DNA of 64,000 bases from an uncultured Eubacteriales bacterium (GTDB lineage: Bacteria; Bacillota; Clostridia; Peptostreptococcales; Anaerovoracaceae): positions 402 to 64,401 of the forward strand of contig CADABZ010000012.1 of NCBI GenBank assembly GCA_902786355.1. The letters are read 5' to 3'. The notes beneath the pieces were generated by a model, which saw only the letters and a program-made list of their open reading frames with translations, was not told the origin of the DNA and ran no database searches. Below, one piece after another: positions 23,748-32,698 of the stretch. Both the position numbers and the translations under genes were made by a program. How positions within the stretch are numbered: position 1 is the first letter of the stretch; every line of letters starts with the position of its first letter.

Positions 23748-24638
23748 ATGAGTGAAGAAATCAAAAGCGCTGAAGAGCTGAAAGCCATGGAAGAAGCGAT
23801 GGCGGCTTTCCTGGAAGAATTCAGAAATCCTACCAGAAATGACGGAGCTAACCTCAGAGCATCCGTTTTCCCTGAAAAATACAATGCAGTGGAAAGACCT
23901 CTCAATGCCGGCAGATTTATGACTACGATCGAGAGCGTTCCTGATCCTGACATCCATATATTCATGCTGCACGGCGGAGGCTTCGAACTCGAAGCAAGCA
24001 TGCACTGCAATGTGATGATGGACTATGCAGACAGAGGATTCCGTGTAACTGCATACGATTATCCTCTTTCACCTGAGCATCAGTATAAGGAAATAAACGA
24101 GGCAGTATATAACGCATTCAAAGAATTCAGGACATATTATCCGGATGATAAAGTTGCTCTCATGGGAGACTCATGCGGAACTTCACTTTCGCTGAACCTT
24201 CTTATGAGGCTCCGCGATGAGGGCGATGAGACAAGGCCGTCGATTATGGTATTCCCTTCACCTGATGTGGACCTTGCAATGGACAATCCTCTTCTTGCAG
24301 AGTACGAGAAGAACGATCCGAGCCTTAAGCTGGAAGTGCTGTTCCTGTGCTCGGAGAGATATGCTCCTGAGCGCAACTGGAAGGACCCTGCAGTATCACC
24401 GTATTATGCAGAGGACATGAGCGATATCGGAGACGCTTTCATTTACTACAGCTCAGTTGAACTGCTGAGACCTGACACTGAAGCATTTATCAAGAAATTC
24501 GCATCATTCGACGGAAATACAGTAAGAACACATATGTGCGACGGACTCTTCCACGACTATGTGCTCCAGAACGAGCTGCCTGAATCGGTATACATCATTG
24601 ATGAGACGGCAAAATTCCTGAGGGAAAAGATGGCATAA
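23748..24638 (+). CDS. alpha/beta hydrolase of the HSL (hormone-sensitive lipase) type
   Basis: A 296-residue esterase-like protein starting behind AGGAGGACC. The oxyanion motif HGGGF is near residue 74 and the nucleophile elbow GDSCGTS near residue 143; candidates for the acid and base are an Asp near 243 and the His in GLFHDY near 270. This arrangement defines the HSL/bacterial esterase family, which hydrolyses short-chain or aryl esters. The conserved HGGG block and length fit. It lies between two paralogous Fe-ADHs, so ester cleavage preceding or following alcohol oxidation is a reasonable guess. A terminator-like hairpin follows. Confidence 0.88.
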   Translation: MSEEIKSAEELKAMEEAMAAFLEEFRNPTRNDGANLRASVFPEKYNAVERPLNAGRFMTTIESVPDPDIHIFMLHGGGFELEASMHCNVMMDYADRGFRVTAYDYPLSPEHQYKEINEAVYNAFKEFRTYYPDDKVALMGDSCGTSLSLNLLMRLRDEGDETRPSIMVFPSPDVDLAMDNPLLAEYEKNDPSLKLEVLFLCSERYAPERNWKDPAVSPYYAEDMSDIGDAFIYYSSVELLRPDTEAFIKKFASFDGNTVRTHMCDGLFHDYVLQNELPESVYIIDETAKFLREKMA

Positions 24639-24661
24639 CATAGGAAAATGCGATTGCGGAC

Positions 24662-24700
24662 AGCGGTATTGTGGATTGGACACGATACCGCTCTTTCGTT
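24662..24700 (+). terminator. probable terminator
   Basis: AGCGGTAT pairs with ATACCGCT, extended by a partial inner stem, and is followed by CTTTC. It lies after the hydrolase gene. Confidence 0.6.
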
Positions 24701-24764
24701 AGAATAGTCTCATCAGATATTATCGGCGCTGCGGCGCCATGCAATACAGGAGATTTATTGGAAA

Positions 24765-25910
24765 ATGAAACCTTTCAGATATAATACCCAGACATGTGTA
24801 TATTTCGGACGTAATTCCATCAGGGATAACAAAGAGCAGCTCAAACCTCTAGGCGGCAAGGCTGTCATCGTCACAACTAAGTTTGTCGGAAACGTTCCTA
24901 ATCTGGCGCTCATGGACATGGAAGAAGCGCTGGAGTCGCTGAATGTGGAATACAGAGTACTCGATAATGTCATGACAGATCCTCCGGTCGAGAATATAGT
25001 CAAGCTGTTCGAGGAACTGGACGGATTCTGGCCGGATTATATTGTCGGAGTAGGCGGCGGAGCGGCACTTGATGTTGCCAAAGCTCTTGCGCAGTTTATC
25101 AATGACGGGGCAGGAGAGCCATACAATCTGTTCTTCTGGCCGGGCAAGCTGCTCAACAATTACTGCAACATGTGTGATATCCCGGTGATCGCAGTACCGA
25201 CGACAGCCGGGACCGGATCTGAGGTTACAGGCGGGGCGGTCCTTACCAGATCAGACAAGGATACCAAGGAGTCCATGAACATGTGGCTGTATCCTAAGAT
25301 CGCATTCGTTGATCCACGCTACCTTGAGTCATCTCCGCAGTTCCTGCTGGACACTGGTGCCATAGACGCGCTTGCACACGGAATAGAAGGCTGCCTGCAC
25401 AAGGATGCCAACATAATGAACAGGTCTATTTCCTTTGCGGCATTCAACCTTTTCGCCAACTTCAAGGATGCTCTTCTTGAAGGAAACATGACAGAAGAGC
25501 AGTTTGATGACCTGAGTGCTCACTCGTTCATGCAGGGTGTGTCCTTCATGCAGTCATGCACTACGATTCCGCATGGAATGGGCTATCCGCTTTCTCAGCA
25601 CAAGAATGTGCCTCACGGACTTGCCTGCGGTATATTCCTCGGGGAATATCTCAAGGCGTTCAAAGACCAGACTCTTGTTCTTCCGCTTGTAAAAGCATGC
25701 GGTTTCGAGGACACTTCTGAATTTGCTGACTATGTCCGCAAGCTTACCAACAGGGACGTGGATATAGAGGTTTCCATGGAAGAGATCGAATACTGGACAG
25801 ATCAGTTCATGGAGATACAGAAGTGGAGACTTGAAGCCAATCCGGAGAAGCTGAGCAGGGAAGATATCCTGAATCTGTACAGAGTTTCGCTGCAGAAGTA
25901 TATCAGGTAA
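24765..25910 (+). CDS. iron-containing alcohol dehydrogenase, paralogue
   Basis: A 381-residue group III alcohol dehydrogenase with GGGA at 97-100, TTAGTGSEVT at 146-155 and iron ligands Asp201, His205, His270 and His284. It shares long stretches with the product encoded at 22493 (for example DALAHG, IPHG, YPLS, EFADYVRKLTNRDV-type C-terminus). The two may act on successive or stereoisomeric substrates. The RBS CAGGAGA is 13 bases upstream. A strong bidirectional terminator follows, facing the convergent LysR gene. Confidence 0.93.
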   Translation: MKPFRYNTQTCVYFGRNSIRDNKEQLKPLGGKAVIVTTKFVGNVPNLALMDMEEALESLNVEYRVLDNVMTDPPVENIVKLFEELDGFWPDYIVGVGGGAALDVAKALAQFINDGAGEPYNLFFWPGKLLNNYCNMCDIPVIAVPTTAGTGSEVTGGAVLTRSDKDTKESMNMWLYPKIAFVDPRYLESSPQFLLDTGAIDALAHGIEGCLHKDANIMNRSISFAAFNLFANFKDALLEGNMTEEQFDDLSAHSFMQGVSFMQSCTTIPHGMGYPLSQHKNVPHGLACGIFLGEYLKAFKDQTLVLPLVKACGFEDTSEFADYVRKLTNRDVDIEVSMEEIEYWTDQFMEIQKWRLEANPEKLSREDILNLYRVSLQKYIR

Positions 25911-25935
25911 CAGAAATACACAGCTGAATAAAACA

Positions 25936-25980
25936 GAGACTGAAGCAATTCTCTATGAATGCTTCAGTCTCTTTATTTTT
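25936..25980. terminator. bidirectional terminator
   Basis: A perfect 12-bp stem (25936-25947 with 25960-25971) followed by TTTATTTTT on the plus strand; it lies between the convergent Fe-ADH and LysR genes. Confidence 0.85.
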
Positions 25981-25999
25981 ACCCTGAATTCTGACCGGA

Positions 26000-26908
26000 T
26001 CAGAAGGCCTCTCCCATCGCGATCATGCCTCTGGTTATTTCAAGGAATTTATCCTTGACGAAACTTGCGGCCGGTGTGAGTTTTCTTCCTGTAGCCCAGG
26101 ACAGATACAGAGGCATCAGTGCATCCGGATGACCTACAGGTATCATGTGTACAGCCCTGAGGTTGTGCGGTACGCCCACTGACAGGCCCAGACCTCCGCC
26201 TGCGGCTACAGTAAGATGCTGCGCTGTCCAGTCTGAAACATATGTCATGTCAGGCTTGATGTCCTCAGCCTTGAACATGTTCTTGATATGAGTATCAAGA
26301 TTGGAATTGATATCTATTGCAATGATCTTCTCATTGCAGAAGTCCTGGACAGTCACGCTTTCTCTTGATGCCAGAGGGTGTCGGGCAGGCACGATCAGAT
26401 AGATGCGGTGATTCCCGATAAATTCAGATTCACATCCGTCTGTGAACTCGCTCGCGGAAATGACCATGTCGCATTGCCCGTGGATGAGGTGTTCTCTGAG
26501 GTCTGTCCAGTTGTGAGCGACCTCAAAGTTAAGCTCAATGTTGTTATCCTCAGCACACGCATCGCGGAATCTGCTGATCAGAACCGGCGCAAATGTTGTC
26601 GCTACACTGAAGAAGAATTCCATCTTGACCTTGCCGTAAAGGGAGCTCTTCATGCTGATGATCTCGCCTTCGCCGTCTTCTATCATCTTAAGACTGGCTT
26701 CGGCATATGGAAGAAGAGCTTTACCGTAAGGCGTAAGGTCTATCTTGCGGTTAGGGCGTCTTATGAAGAGCGAGACACCGAGTTCGCTTTCCAGCTCTCT
26801 GATGGAATAACTGAGACTTGACTGCGCAACATACAGATTGTTTGCAGCTGCAGTGAAGTGGCGCATCCTGGCTACTTCACAGAAATACTTTAACTGAGTA
26901 AGTGTCAT
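26000..26908 (-). CDS. LysR-family transcriptional regulator
   Basis: A 302-residue LTTR. The ATG at 26908 is preferred because an AAGGGGA RBS lies just upstream; the frame extends to 26959 without one. Residues 1-60 hold the winged HTH (MTLTQLKYFCEVARMRHFTA, then NLYVAQSSLSYSIRELESEL), and residues about 90-295 the periplasmic-binding-like effector domain. LTTRs control divergent or nearby catabolic operons on binding a pathway metabolite. It is divergent from the SDR at 27110 with a shared 200-base control region and convergent to the Fe-ADH, so it probably regulates the SDR/OYE genes and perhaps the wider cluster. Confidence 0.93.
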   Translation of the reverse strand: MTLTQLKYFCEVARMRHFTAAANNLYVAQSSLSYSIRELESELGVSLFIRRPNRKIDLTPYGKALLPYAEASLKMIEDGEGEIISMKSSLYGKVKMEFFFSVATTFAPVLISRFRDACAEDNNIELNFEVAHNWTDLREHLIHGQCDMVISASEFTDGCESEFIGNHRIYLIVPARHPLASRESVTVQDFCNEKIIAIDINSNLDTHIKNMFKAEDIKPDMTYVSDWTAQHLTVAAGGGLGLSVGVPHNLRAVHMIPVGHPDALMPLYLSWATGRKLTPAASFVKDKFLEITRGMIAMGEAF

Positions 26909-27050
26909 ATCATTCCCCTTTTGTCCGCGGTCTGCAGCTGGCCTGCGGCAATGATCCATACTGCTAATCGTTAATATGTTGTCTATATTCTATATAAAAA
27001 AATCGTCAATGCAATGCTGATAATCGAATTTTCTTATCGAATACTTGTGT

Positions 27051-27078
27051 TAGACAGCAGATTTTCGATTGCTATACT
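27051..27078 (+). promoter_or_regulatory. predicted promoter of the SDR-OYE genes with LysR-type sites
   Basis: TAGACA (27051-27056) and TATACT (27073-27078) are spaced 16 bases apart, each matching five of six consensus positions. Upstream lie two ATCGAAT repeats (near 27023 and 27036) in the divergent control region, and ATTTTCGATTG is in the spacer; these are candidate LysR contacts. Confidence 0.5.
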
Positions 27079-27109
27079 TAAATTAACAGAAACACAGAAG
27101 GAGAAGACC

Positions 27110-27943
27110 ATGGCTGGAAGAAAATGGCTTATCACAGGAATAAGCAGCGGCTTCGGCCGGGAGATCGCTAAGCAGGTTCTCGAAGCCGGAGACATTGTTT
27201 TCGGAACTGCAAGGAATATGAAAAAAGTCGAAGACCTTGCTGCTGAATATCCGGAAACTCTGATGACTGCATCCCTTGATGTCACTGATATACCGGAGAT
27301 ATACAAGGTCACTGATCAGGCTTTTGCAAAGCTTGGCGAGATAGATGTGATCGTCAGCAATGCAGGCTACGGGCTTTACGGAGCGGCTGAAGAGATATCC
27401 GATGAAGAGGCGGATCTTCAGATCAGAACAAATCTGACCGGCTCGATCGCTTTCATCAGGTCGGCACTCCCGTATCTAAGGAAGCAGAAGCACGGGAGGA
27501 TCATACAGGTTGCTTCTGTAGCAGGTCAGGTCGGATATGCAGGGAACGCTCTGTACAACGCGACCAAGTTCGGCATTACAGGCTACTGCGAAGCATTGTC
27601 GATAGAAATGAAACCATTCAATGTAGGCGTGACCGTAGTTGAACCGGGCGGAGCAAGGACAGACTTCAGATACGGAGGGGCCAAGGTAGCTGCAAACCTC
27701 ATACCGGAATATGAGCATGCACATGGCTTCCTGAACATGCTCGATGCATCCAAAGGCCTGGCTCCGGGGGATCCTGCGAAAATGGCTGCGAGGATGATAG
27801 AAAGTGTCAGTCAGGATCCGGCTCCTAAGCATCTTGCGCTTGGATCCCAGGCACACAGACAAATAATAACAGACCTTTCAGAGCGTCTTGCAGCATACTG
27901 CAGACAGACTGAACTTGCTGCATCGACTGATGTAGACGAATAA
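27110..27943 (+). CDS. SDR-family oxidoreductase
   Basis: A 277-residue short-chain dehydrogenase of the longer, retinol-dehydrogenase-like type: TGISSGFG (residues 9-16), SNAG (83-86), Ser136, Tyr149 and Lys153 (YNATK), and EPGG near 180. The start at 27110 follows AAGGAGAAG; an open extension to 27014 covers the promoter and is not coding. It lies divergently from the LysR regulator and is followed 62 bases later by the OYE-type reductase, so it is probably the first gene of a LysR-controlled operon that oxidises or reduces a hydroxyl and then a double bond. Confidence 0.92.
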   Translation: MAGRKWLITGISSGFGREIAKQVLEAGDIVFGTARNMKKVEDLAAEYPETLMTASLDVTDIPEIYKVTDQAFAKLGEIDVIVSNAGYGLYGAAEEISDEEADLQIRTNLTGSIAFIRSALPYLRKQKHGRIIQVASVAGQVGYAGNALYNATKFGITGYCEALSIEMKPFNVGVTVVEPGGARTDFRYGGAKVAANLIPEYEHAHGFLNMLDASKGLAPGDPAKMAARMIESVSQDPAPKHLALGSQAHRQIITDLSERLAAYCRQTELAASTDVDE

Positions 27944-28005
27944 GAATAAATCAGACAATACAATCATTAAGTTAACCACTATTGCTATCAGAAGAGGAGA
28001 TTATT

Positions 28006-29997
28006 ATGGCTACAAAGTATCCGAATTTATTCAGCCCGCTGAAGATCGGCAAAGTCGAGATCAGCAACAGATATGCTCTTGCACCTATGGGAACAGGCAG
28101 CATGGGAGGCCCTAAGGGTGAATACACAGATAATACTATCGAGTACTACCTCGAAAGAGCTCGCGGCGGATTCGGCCTCATCGTTATGGGCAGCATCATC
28201 GTAGACATGGAGGCACAGAAGCCTGACCTGATCAACGGACCTATTCCTCCGTCATATGCACCGATGGTATGGAGAGAGTCCGCATGCCGCCTTGTAGAGC
28301 GCATCCACGCATACGGAACCAAGGTGTTCATGCAGATAGGATTCGGACACGGCAGACAGAAGCCGGGCCAGAAGGCACCATCTCCGATCCCTAGATATGC
28401 AGACCCGAGCGAGATATGCGAACAGATCACAGTTGAAGAGATCAAGACCAAAATCGCATATATGGTAAAGACCGCTAAAATGGCTAAGGATGCCGGATTT
28501 GACGGTGTCGAGGTACACGCAATGCACTGGGGATATCTCCTCGACCAGTTCGCACTGGCACTGTGCAATTTCCGTGAGGATGAGTACGGTGGGAGCCTCG
28601 AGAACAGACTGAGAGTCCACAAGGAGATCGTAGAAGGCATCAAGGCAGAGTGCGGAGCAGACTTCCCTGTATCCATCAGAATGGGAATGAAGTCCTGGAT
28701 CAAGGGATTCAACAAGCCGTCACTGTTCGGTGATGAGGAAGCAGGAAGAACAATCGAAGAAGCTTGCGAGATCGCAAAGCTTCTCGAGTCATACGGATAT
28801 GACATGCTCGACTGCAACTCTGGAATCTATGATTCATTCTACTATGCAGTAGCACCTGCATATATGGAGAAGGGCTACAACATCAAGCTGGCTAAGGAGA
28901 TCAAAAAGAACGTCAGCATCCCTGTATTCTGCGCAGGCAAAATGAACGATCCTGATATGTGCGAAGAAGCAGTAGCCAATGGCTGGATCGATGGAGTTGC
29001 ACTCGGAAGATCAGGTCTCGCAGAGGCAGCATATCCTCAGTGGCTCAGAAGAGGACGTCCGGACAAGATCCACCCATGCATCGCATGCGGCAACTGCATG
29101 GCATCATCCTTCTCCAAGGTATCTGCAACATGCGCAGTAAACCCTGTAGGAATGAGACCTGGACAGTACCCTACACTCAGAGCACTGCAGCCTAAGAAGG
29201 TAGTAGTTGTCGGCGGCGGAGTCGGCGGCATGGAGGCAGCAAGGACTGCAGCGCTCAGAGGACATGATGTCACACTGTATGAGAAGTCTGACAGACTCGG
29301 CGGCAGACTCTTCGACGCAGGAAGACACTCCTTCAAGCAGGACATAAGAAACCTCGCAAAGTGGTATGAGAATGAGATAAGAGAGCTCGGAGTAGAGATC
29401 AAGCTCAACACCGAAGTATCGCCTGAGATGCTGAGGGAGAGCGGAGCCAACGTAGTGATCATGTCCGTTGGAGCAGATCCTGTGATGCCAAGACGCATCC
29501 CTGGAATTGACCATCCTAAGGCAGTATCCTGTGAGGACGTCATCTCAGGAAAGAGAGAAGTAGGCGAGAAGGTCGCTATCATCGGAGCAGGACTTGTAGG
29601 CGCCGAGATGGCATACGACATGGCCAAGGAAGAGGGCAAGAAGGTCGTCCTCGTAGACGGACTCGATGATATCCTTTCGAACGATCCTAACGGTGTGCCT
29701 TTCCAGACACGCTGGATGCTCAATGAGCTGCTCGCGCTCAATGGAGTAGAGAAATACATGGGTCACATGCTTGACTGCATAAATGATGAGGGCTGCGTTC
29801 TCAAGAGCAAAAATGGAGAACTGGTGCAGATCGAGTGTGATGACGTTATCGTAGCTATCGGATTCAGAGCAAGACAGTCCATGATGAAGGACATGCTCGG
29901 AGCAGACATGGAAGTCTATGAGATCGTAGCCGGGAACGGCATCGGCAGCATAGCAAGCCAGGTCAACGATGCATACGAGATCGCAAGACACATCTAG
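28006..29997 (+). CDS. OYE-type FMN / [4Fe-4S] / FAD reductase (BaiCD / dienoyl-CoA reductase family)
   Basis: A 663-residue three-domain flavoenzyme. Residues about 1-340 form the FMN TIM barrel (PLKIGKVEISNRYALAPMGT, then HAMHWGYLLDQF). A Cys cluster beginning HPCIACGNC (Cys358, 361, 364, and a fourth near 377) binds a [4Fe-4S] cluster. Residues about 393-663 carry a first dinucleotide motif VVVVGGGVGG and a second VAIIGAGLVGAE near 523, for FAD and NAD(P)H. Relatives include 2,4-dienoyl-CoA reductase, BaiCD/BaiH of bile-acid metabolism and enoate or flavonoid reductases; all reduce activated C=C bonds. The start at 28006 follows GAGGAGA. It sits after an SDR and before a Fe-ADH, a combination typical of reductive xenobiotic pathways; the exact substrate is unknown. 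Confidence 0.93.
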   Translation: MATKYPNLFSPLKIGKVEISNRYALAPMGTGSMGGPKGEYTDNTIEYYLERARGGFGLIVMGSIIVDMEAQKPDLINGPIPPSYAPMVWRESACRLVERIHAYGTKVFMQIGFGHGRQKPGQKAPSPIPRYADPSEICEQITVEEIKTKIAYMVKTAKMAKDAGFDGVEVHAMHWGYLLDQFALALCNFREDEYGGSLENRLRVHKEIVEGIKAECGADFPVSIRMGMKSWIKGFNKPSLFGDEEAGRTIEEACEIAKLLESYGYDMLDCNSGIYDSFYYAVAPAYMEKGYNIKLAKEIKKNVSIPVFCAGKMNDPDMCEEAVANGWIDGVALGRSGLAEAAYPQWLRRGRPDKIHPCIACGNCMASSFSKVSATCAVNPVGMRPGQYPTLRALQPKKVVVVGGGVGGMEAARTAALRGHDVTLYEKSDRLGGRLFDAGRHSFKQDIRNLAKWYENEIRELGVEIKLNTEVSPEMLRESGANVVIMSVGADPVMPRRIPGIDHPKAVSCEDVISGKREVGEKVAIIGAGLVGAEMAYDMAKEEGKKVVLVDGLDDILSNDPNGVPFQTRWMLNELLALNGVEKYMGHMLDCINDEGCVLKSKNGELVQIECDDVIVAIGFRARQSMMKDMLGADMEVYEIVAGNGIGSIASQVNDAYEIARHI

Positions 29998-29998
29998 T

Positions 29999-30057
29999 AA
30001 TAGAAAAAACCGTTCGCGGTCCGCAGATTCGTATATTAGACTTTGCGGACCGCAGAT
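29999..30057. repeat. 59-bp intergenic repeat, copy A
   Basis: This segment matches 34663-34721 at about 51-52 of 59 positions, including a 25-base identical core that contains GATTCGTATATTAGACTTTG. Copy A also has a perfect 10-bp inverted repeat (GCGGTCCGCA with TGCGGACCGC) and direct repeats of CCGCAGAT at both ends of the core. It precedes the Fe-ADH gene; copy B precedes an MFS gene. A shared operator or a small mobile repeat are both possible. Confidence 0.8.
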
Positions 30058-30113
30058 AATAAGATTTAGATACAGAAAACACATAGCAGACGGGATAATA
30101 ACAGGAGGCGGAC

Positions 30114-31319
30114 ATGTACGATTTTTACTTCCATATGAATACCAAGTTTTACTACGGCAAGGGCGTTGTAGGACAGATCGCAGATGAGATTCTTAACTAC
30201 GGAAAGAAGGCATTCTTCATCTATGATGCAATTCCGGCGAAAGCATCAGGAGCACATGACCTGATCCACAGTGTCTGCGGAGAAAAGGGAATTTCCGTTA
30301 CAGATTTTGCGATCACAGATCCGCATCCAAAGCACACAACAATTGACGAGGCCAGAGCTCTGCTGAAGCAGAACGGTGCAGATGTAGTAATAGCTCTCGG
30401 CGGAGGAGTTACTGTAGATTCAGCTAAAGCTATCTGCCTCACAGTAACTCATGACGGCAGCTGCTGGGATGTATTTGAAGCTGCAGCTAAAATCGAATCT
30501 CTCTCCACACAGGGCAAGAAGGAAGAAGGCGTACTGCCACTGATCACTATCCCTACGATCGCAGCAAGCGGATCAGAAGTTTCCAATGTTGCAGTTATCG
30601 AAAATCACGAAAAGCAGCTCAAGCTGGATTACCGCAGTGATGCCCTGAGGCCTGTAGCCGTATTCACAGACCCTACATATACATTCACAGTTCCGAAATT
30701 CCCCACAGCATGCGGGATCCTGGATATCATGTCACATTCATACGAAGGATATTTCAGCAACAGCACGGGAAGCATGCAGGACGGTATTTCAGAGACGATC
30801 CAGAAAACATGCGTTGAGCACGGTAGAAAGGTAATGCAGATCCCTAGATGCTACGAGTCAAGAGCACAGCTTCTGTGGGCTGCTCAGTGGTCGATAGCAC
30901 ACCTGTCAGATCAGGGAAGAAAATTCGTCGGCAATATCCATGCTACAGAGCGTGTTGTCAGCACTTACTTCGGATTCCCTCATGGAGCAGGAATCGCTAT
31001 CATGTCACTCGCATGGTTCAAGTATGCACTTAATGACCAGACTGCTTACAGATTCGCAAGATGGGCCAAGAACGTATGGGGCGTAAACCCTGCACTCGAT
31101 GATATGACAGCAGCAAGAGAAGGTATCAAGCGCTATGAGGCATTCGTGGAAGAGCTCGGAGTACCTACAAGACTCAGCCAGTCCAGACTGGAAGTATCCA
31201 AAGAGCTCGTCGAGAAGTGTGCTGACGAAGTATGGGAAAGAGTCGATGCTTCGACATGGTTCAAGCCTCTTTCAAGCAAGCAGGAGCTTCTCGACTACAT
31301 GATGCTTGCATGGGAATAA
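30114..31319 (+). CDS. iron-containing alcohol dehydrogenase, butanol-dehydrogenase type
   Basis: A 401-residue group III alcohol dehydrogenase of the YqhD/BdhA branch, distinct from the pair at 22493 and 24765. The NAD(P) motif GGGVT is at 96-100, and iron ligands Asp204, His208, His276 and His290 are conserved. YqhD-type enzymes reduce aldehydes with NADPH. AGGAGG lies 6 bases before the ATG. The gene follows the OYE reductase and is preceded by copy A of the 59-bp repeat, so it may have its own control. A stable hairpin follows. Confidence 0.93.
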   Translation: MYDFYFHMNTKFYYGKGVVGQIADEILNYGKKAFFIYDAIPAKASGAHDLIHSVCGEKGISVTDFAITDPHPKHTTIDEARALLKQNGADVVIALGGGVTVDSAKAICLTVTHDGSCWDVFEAAAKIESLSTQGKKEEGVLPLITIPTIAASGSEVSNVAVIENHEKQLKLDYRSDALRPVAVFTDPTYTFTVPKFPTACGILDIMSHSYEGYFSNSTGSMQDGISETIQKTCVEHGRKVMQIPRCYESRAQLLWAAQWSIAHLSDQGRKFVGNIHATERVVSTYFGFPHGAGIAIMSLAWFKYALNDQTAYRFARWAKNVWGVNPALDDMTAAREGIKRYEAFVEELGVPTRLSQSRLEVSKELVEKCADEVWERVDASTWFKPLSSKQELLDYMMLAWE

Positions 31320-31376
31320 AACCTTAATTAACACAATTTGATCAAACCTTATTTTCAAATACGAAACCTCCCTCCG

Positions 31377-31412
31377 CACAAGACCACTCAGTTACCAGTG
31401 AGTGGTCTTGTG
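31377..31412 (+). terminator. 14-bp hairpin after the Fe-ADH gene
   Basis: A perfect 14-bp stem (31377-31390 with 31399-31412) and an 8-base loop. There is no T tract on the plus strand, so termination is uncertain; the hairpin lies between the Fe-ADH and the TetR promoter. Confidence 0.5.
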
Positions 31413-31443
31413 CTATAAGAGAAGAAAACACAGAAAAAATAGA

Positions 31444-31492
31444 TTGACACGGTGTCAGAATATGTGTATAGTTGCATTGTGACACGGTGTCA
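31444..31492 (+). promoter_or_regulatory. TetR-gene promoter with two identical palindromic operators
   Basis: A near-consensus promoter, TTGACA (31444-31449) and TATAGT (31467-31472) with a 17-base spacer, is flanked by two copies of the perfect palindrome TGACACGGTGTCA at 31445-31457 (over the -35 box) and 31480-31492 (at the transcription start). Their centres are 35 bases apart. The arrangement indicates autorepression by the TetR protein encoded 20 bases downstream. Confidence 0.85.
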
Positions 31493-31512
31493 GAATGCAT
31501 TGGGAGGTTATT

Positions 31513-32145
31513 ATGCCTAAGGGTTCAGCAGAATTAACAGCTGCAAGAAGAGAGGAAATAATGGATGCGTGCGAGTCCCTGTACCGCACGATGAATTTCA
31601 AGGATATCACCCTGAAAGAAATCGGCAAGGTCACATCTTTTACGCGCACATCCATATACAACTATTTCCAGAGTAAGGAAGAGATCTTTCTGGCCCTCTT
31701 TGAGAGAGAATACAGAGAGTGGACTGCAGACCTTGAACGGATAGCAGCCGCTTCCGTTACATCTGATCCTGATCAGCTTGCTTCAGAGATAGCAGATACA
31801 TTAAGCCGGCGTGAGCTTATGCTGAGGCTTCTGTCTGCGAACTTGTATGATCTTCAGGACAACAGCCGGATGGAGAGACTCATAGAATTCAAGCAGACAT
31901 ATCTTAACTCTACTGCAGCAATGGACAGGATCCTGGCAGCAGGTTATCCGTCGCTCAGTGACACAGACAGACGGAAGACGCTTCTGACACTTTACGAATT
32001 CCTTCACGGGATATATCCGTATGCGTATGCAACATCCAAACAGAAAGAAGCGATGGACGCAGCAGGCGTCACATACGAAGAATACACACTGAAAGAACTG
32101 GCATATGAAGGAATGAGAAGAATATTCAGGTCCATAGACCGTTAA
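31513..32145 (+). CDS. TetR-family transcriptional regulator
   Basis: A 210-residue TetR regulator. The start at 31513 follows GGGAGG, while an upstream ATG at 31495 lies within the operator region. Residues about 10-56 contain the HTH (ACESLYRTMNFKDITLKEIG, then TSIYNYFQSKEEIFLALFER), and the rest is the helical ligand-binding dimerisation domain. Two perfect palindromes in its promoter are its likely operators. The next gene, a flavodoxin, begins 16 bases after its stop, so the repressor and the flavodoxins form one self-regulated unit that probably responds to a small molecule or redox stress. Confidence 0.93.
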   Translation: MPKGSAELTAARREEIMDACESLYRTMNFKDITLKEIGKVTSFTRTSIYNYFQSKEEIFLALFEREYREWTADLERIAAASVTSDPDQLASEIADTLSRRELMLRLLSANLYDLQDNSRMERLIEFKQTYLNSTAAMDRILAAGYPSLSDTDRRKTLLTLYEFLHGIYPYAYATSKQKEAMDAAGVTYEEYTLKELAYEGMRRIFRSIDR

Positions 32146-32161
32146 AAAGGAGGAACACAGA

Positions 32162-32638
32162 ATGGGCAAGAAACTCGTAGCATATTTCAGCGCAAGCGGA
32201 GTTACATCAAAAGTAGCAGCTAAACTCGCATCTGCAGCAGGTGCAGATCTCTTTGAGATCGTTCCTGAGCAGCTATACACAAGCGCAGATCTGAACTATA
32301 TGAACAGAAACAGCAGAAGCTCTAAAGAGATGAACGACACATCCTCGAGACCTGCTATCGCAAGCAACGTTGAGAACATGGCAGATTATGATGTCGTATT
32401 CATCGGATTCCCTGTATGGTGGTACAGAGAACCTTCTATCATAGACACATTCATGGAATCTTATGATTTTGCGGGCAAAACTATCGTGCCTTTCTGCACT
32501 TCGGGCGGAAGCGGACTTGGCCCTGCAGGAGACAACATGCTCGCACTCGCACCGGGAGCAAAGCTCGGTGCCGGCAAGAGATTTTCCTCCGGAGTATCCG
32601 AGAACGAGCTTGCAAAGTGGGCAGACAGCTTCAAATAA
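32162..32638 (+). CDS. flavodoxin
   Basis: A 158-residue flavodoxin-fold FMN protein. The phosphate loop is SASGVTSKVA (about residues 10-19; the family has S/TxTGxTxxxA, here with Ser-Gly-Val-Thr), the WWYREP block near 84-90 and the TSGGSGLG loop near 115-122 contact FMN. It is an electron carrier or a quinone/nitro-type reductase in the cytoplasm. Strong RBS (AAGGAGGA). The TetR gene lies upstream and a related lipoprotein flavodoxin downstream, so the group forms a redox operon under TetR. Confidence 0.9.
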   Translation: MGKKLVAYFSASGVTSKVAAKLASAAGADLFEIVPEQLYTSADLNYMNRNSRSSKEMNDTSSRPAIASNVENMADYDVVFIGFPVWWYREPSIIDTFMESYDFAGKTIVPFCTSGGSGLGPAGDNMLALAPGAKLGAGKRFSSGVSENELAKWADSFK

Positions 32639-32698
32639 AGCATAAGAGATAAAACGGTATTGCAGCAAGTGACTAAAGTAAAAATGAGGGGACTTACA

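Noticed and set aside
22493-25910. Fe-ADH pair as a recent duplication or assembly error
   Set aside because: The two copies differ throughout, including at cofactor-loop positions, and are separated by an unrelated hydrolase gene; they are old paralogues.
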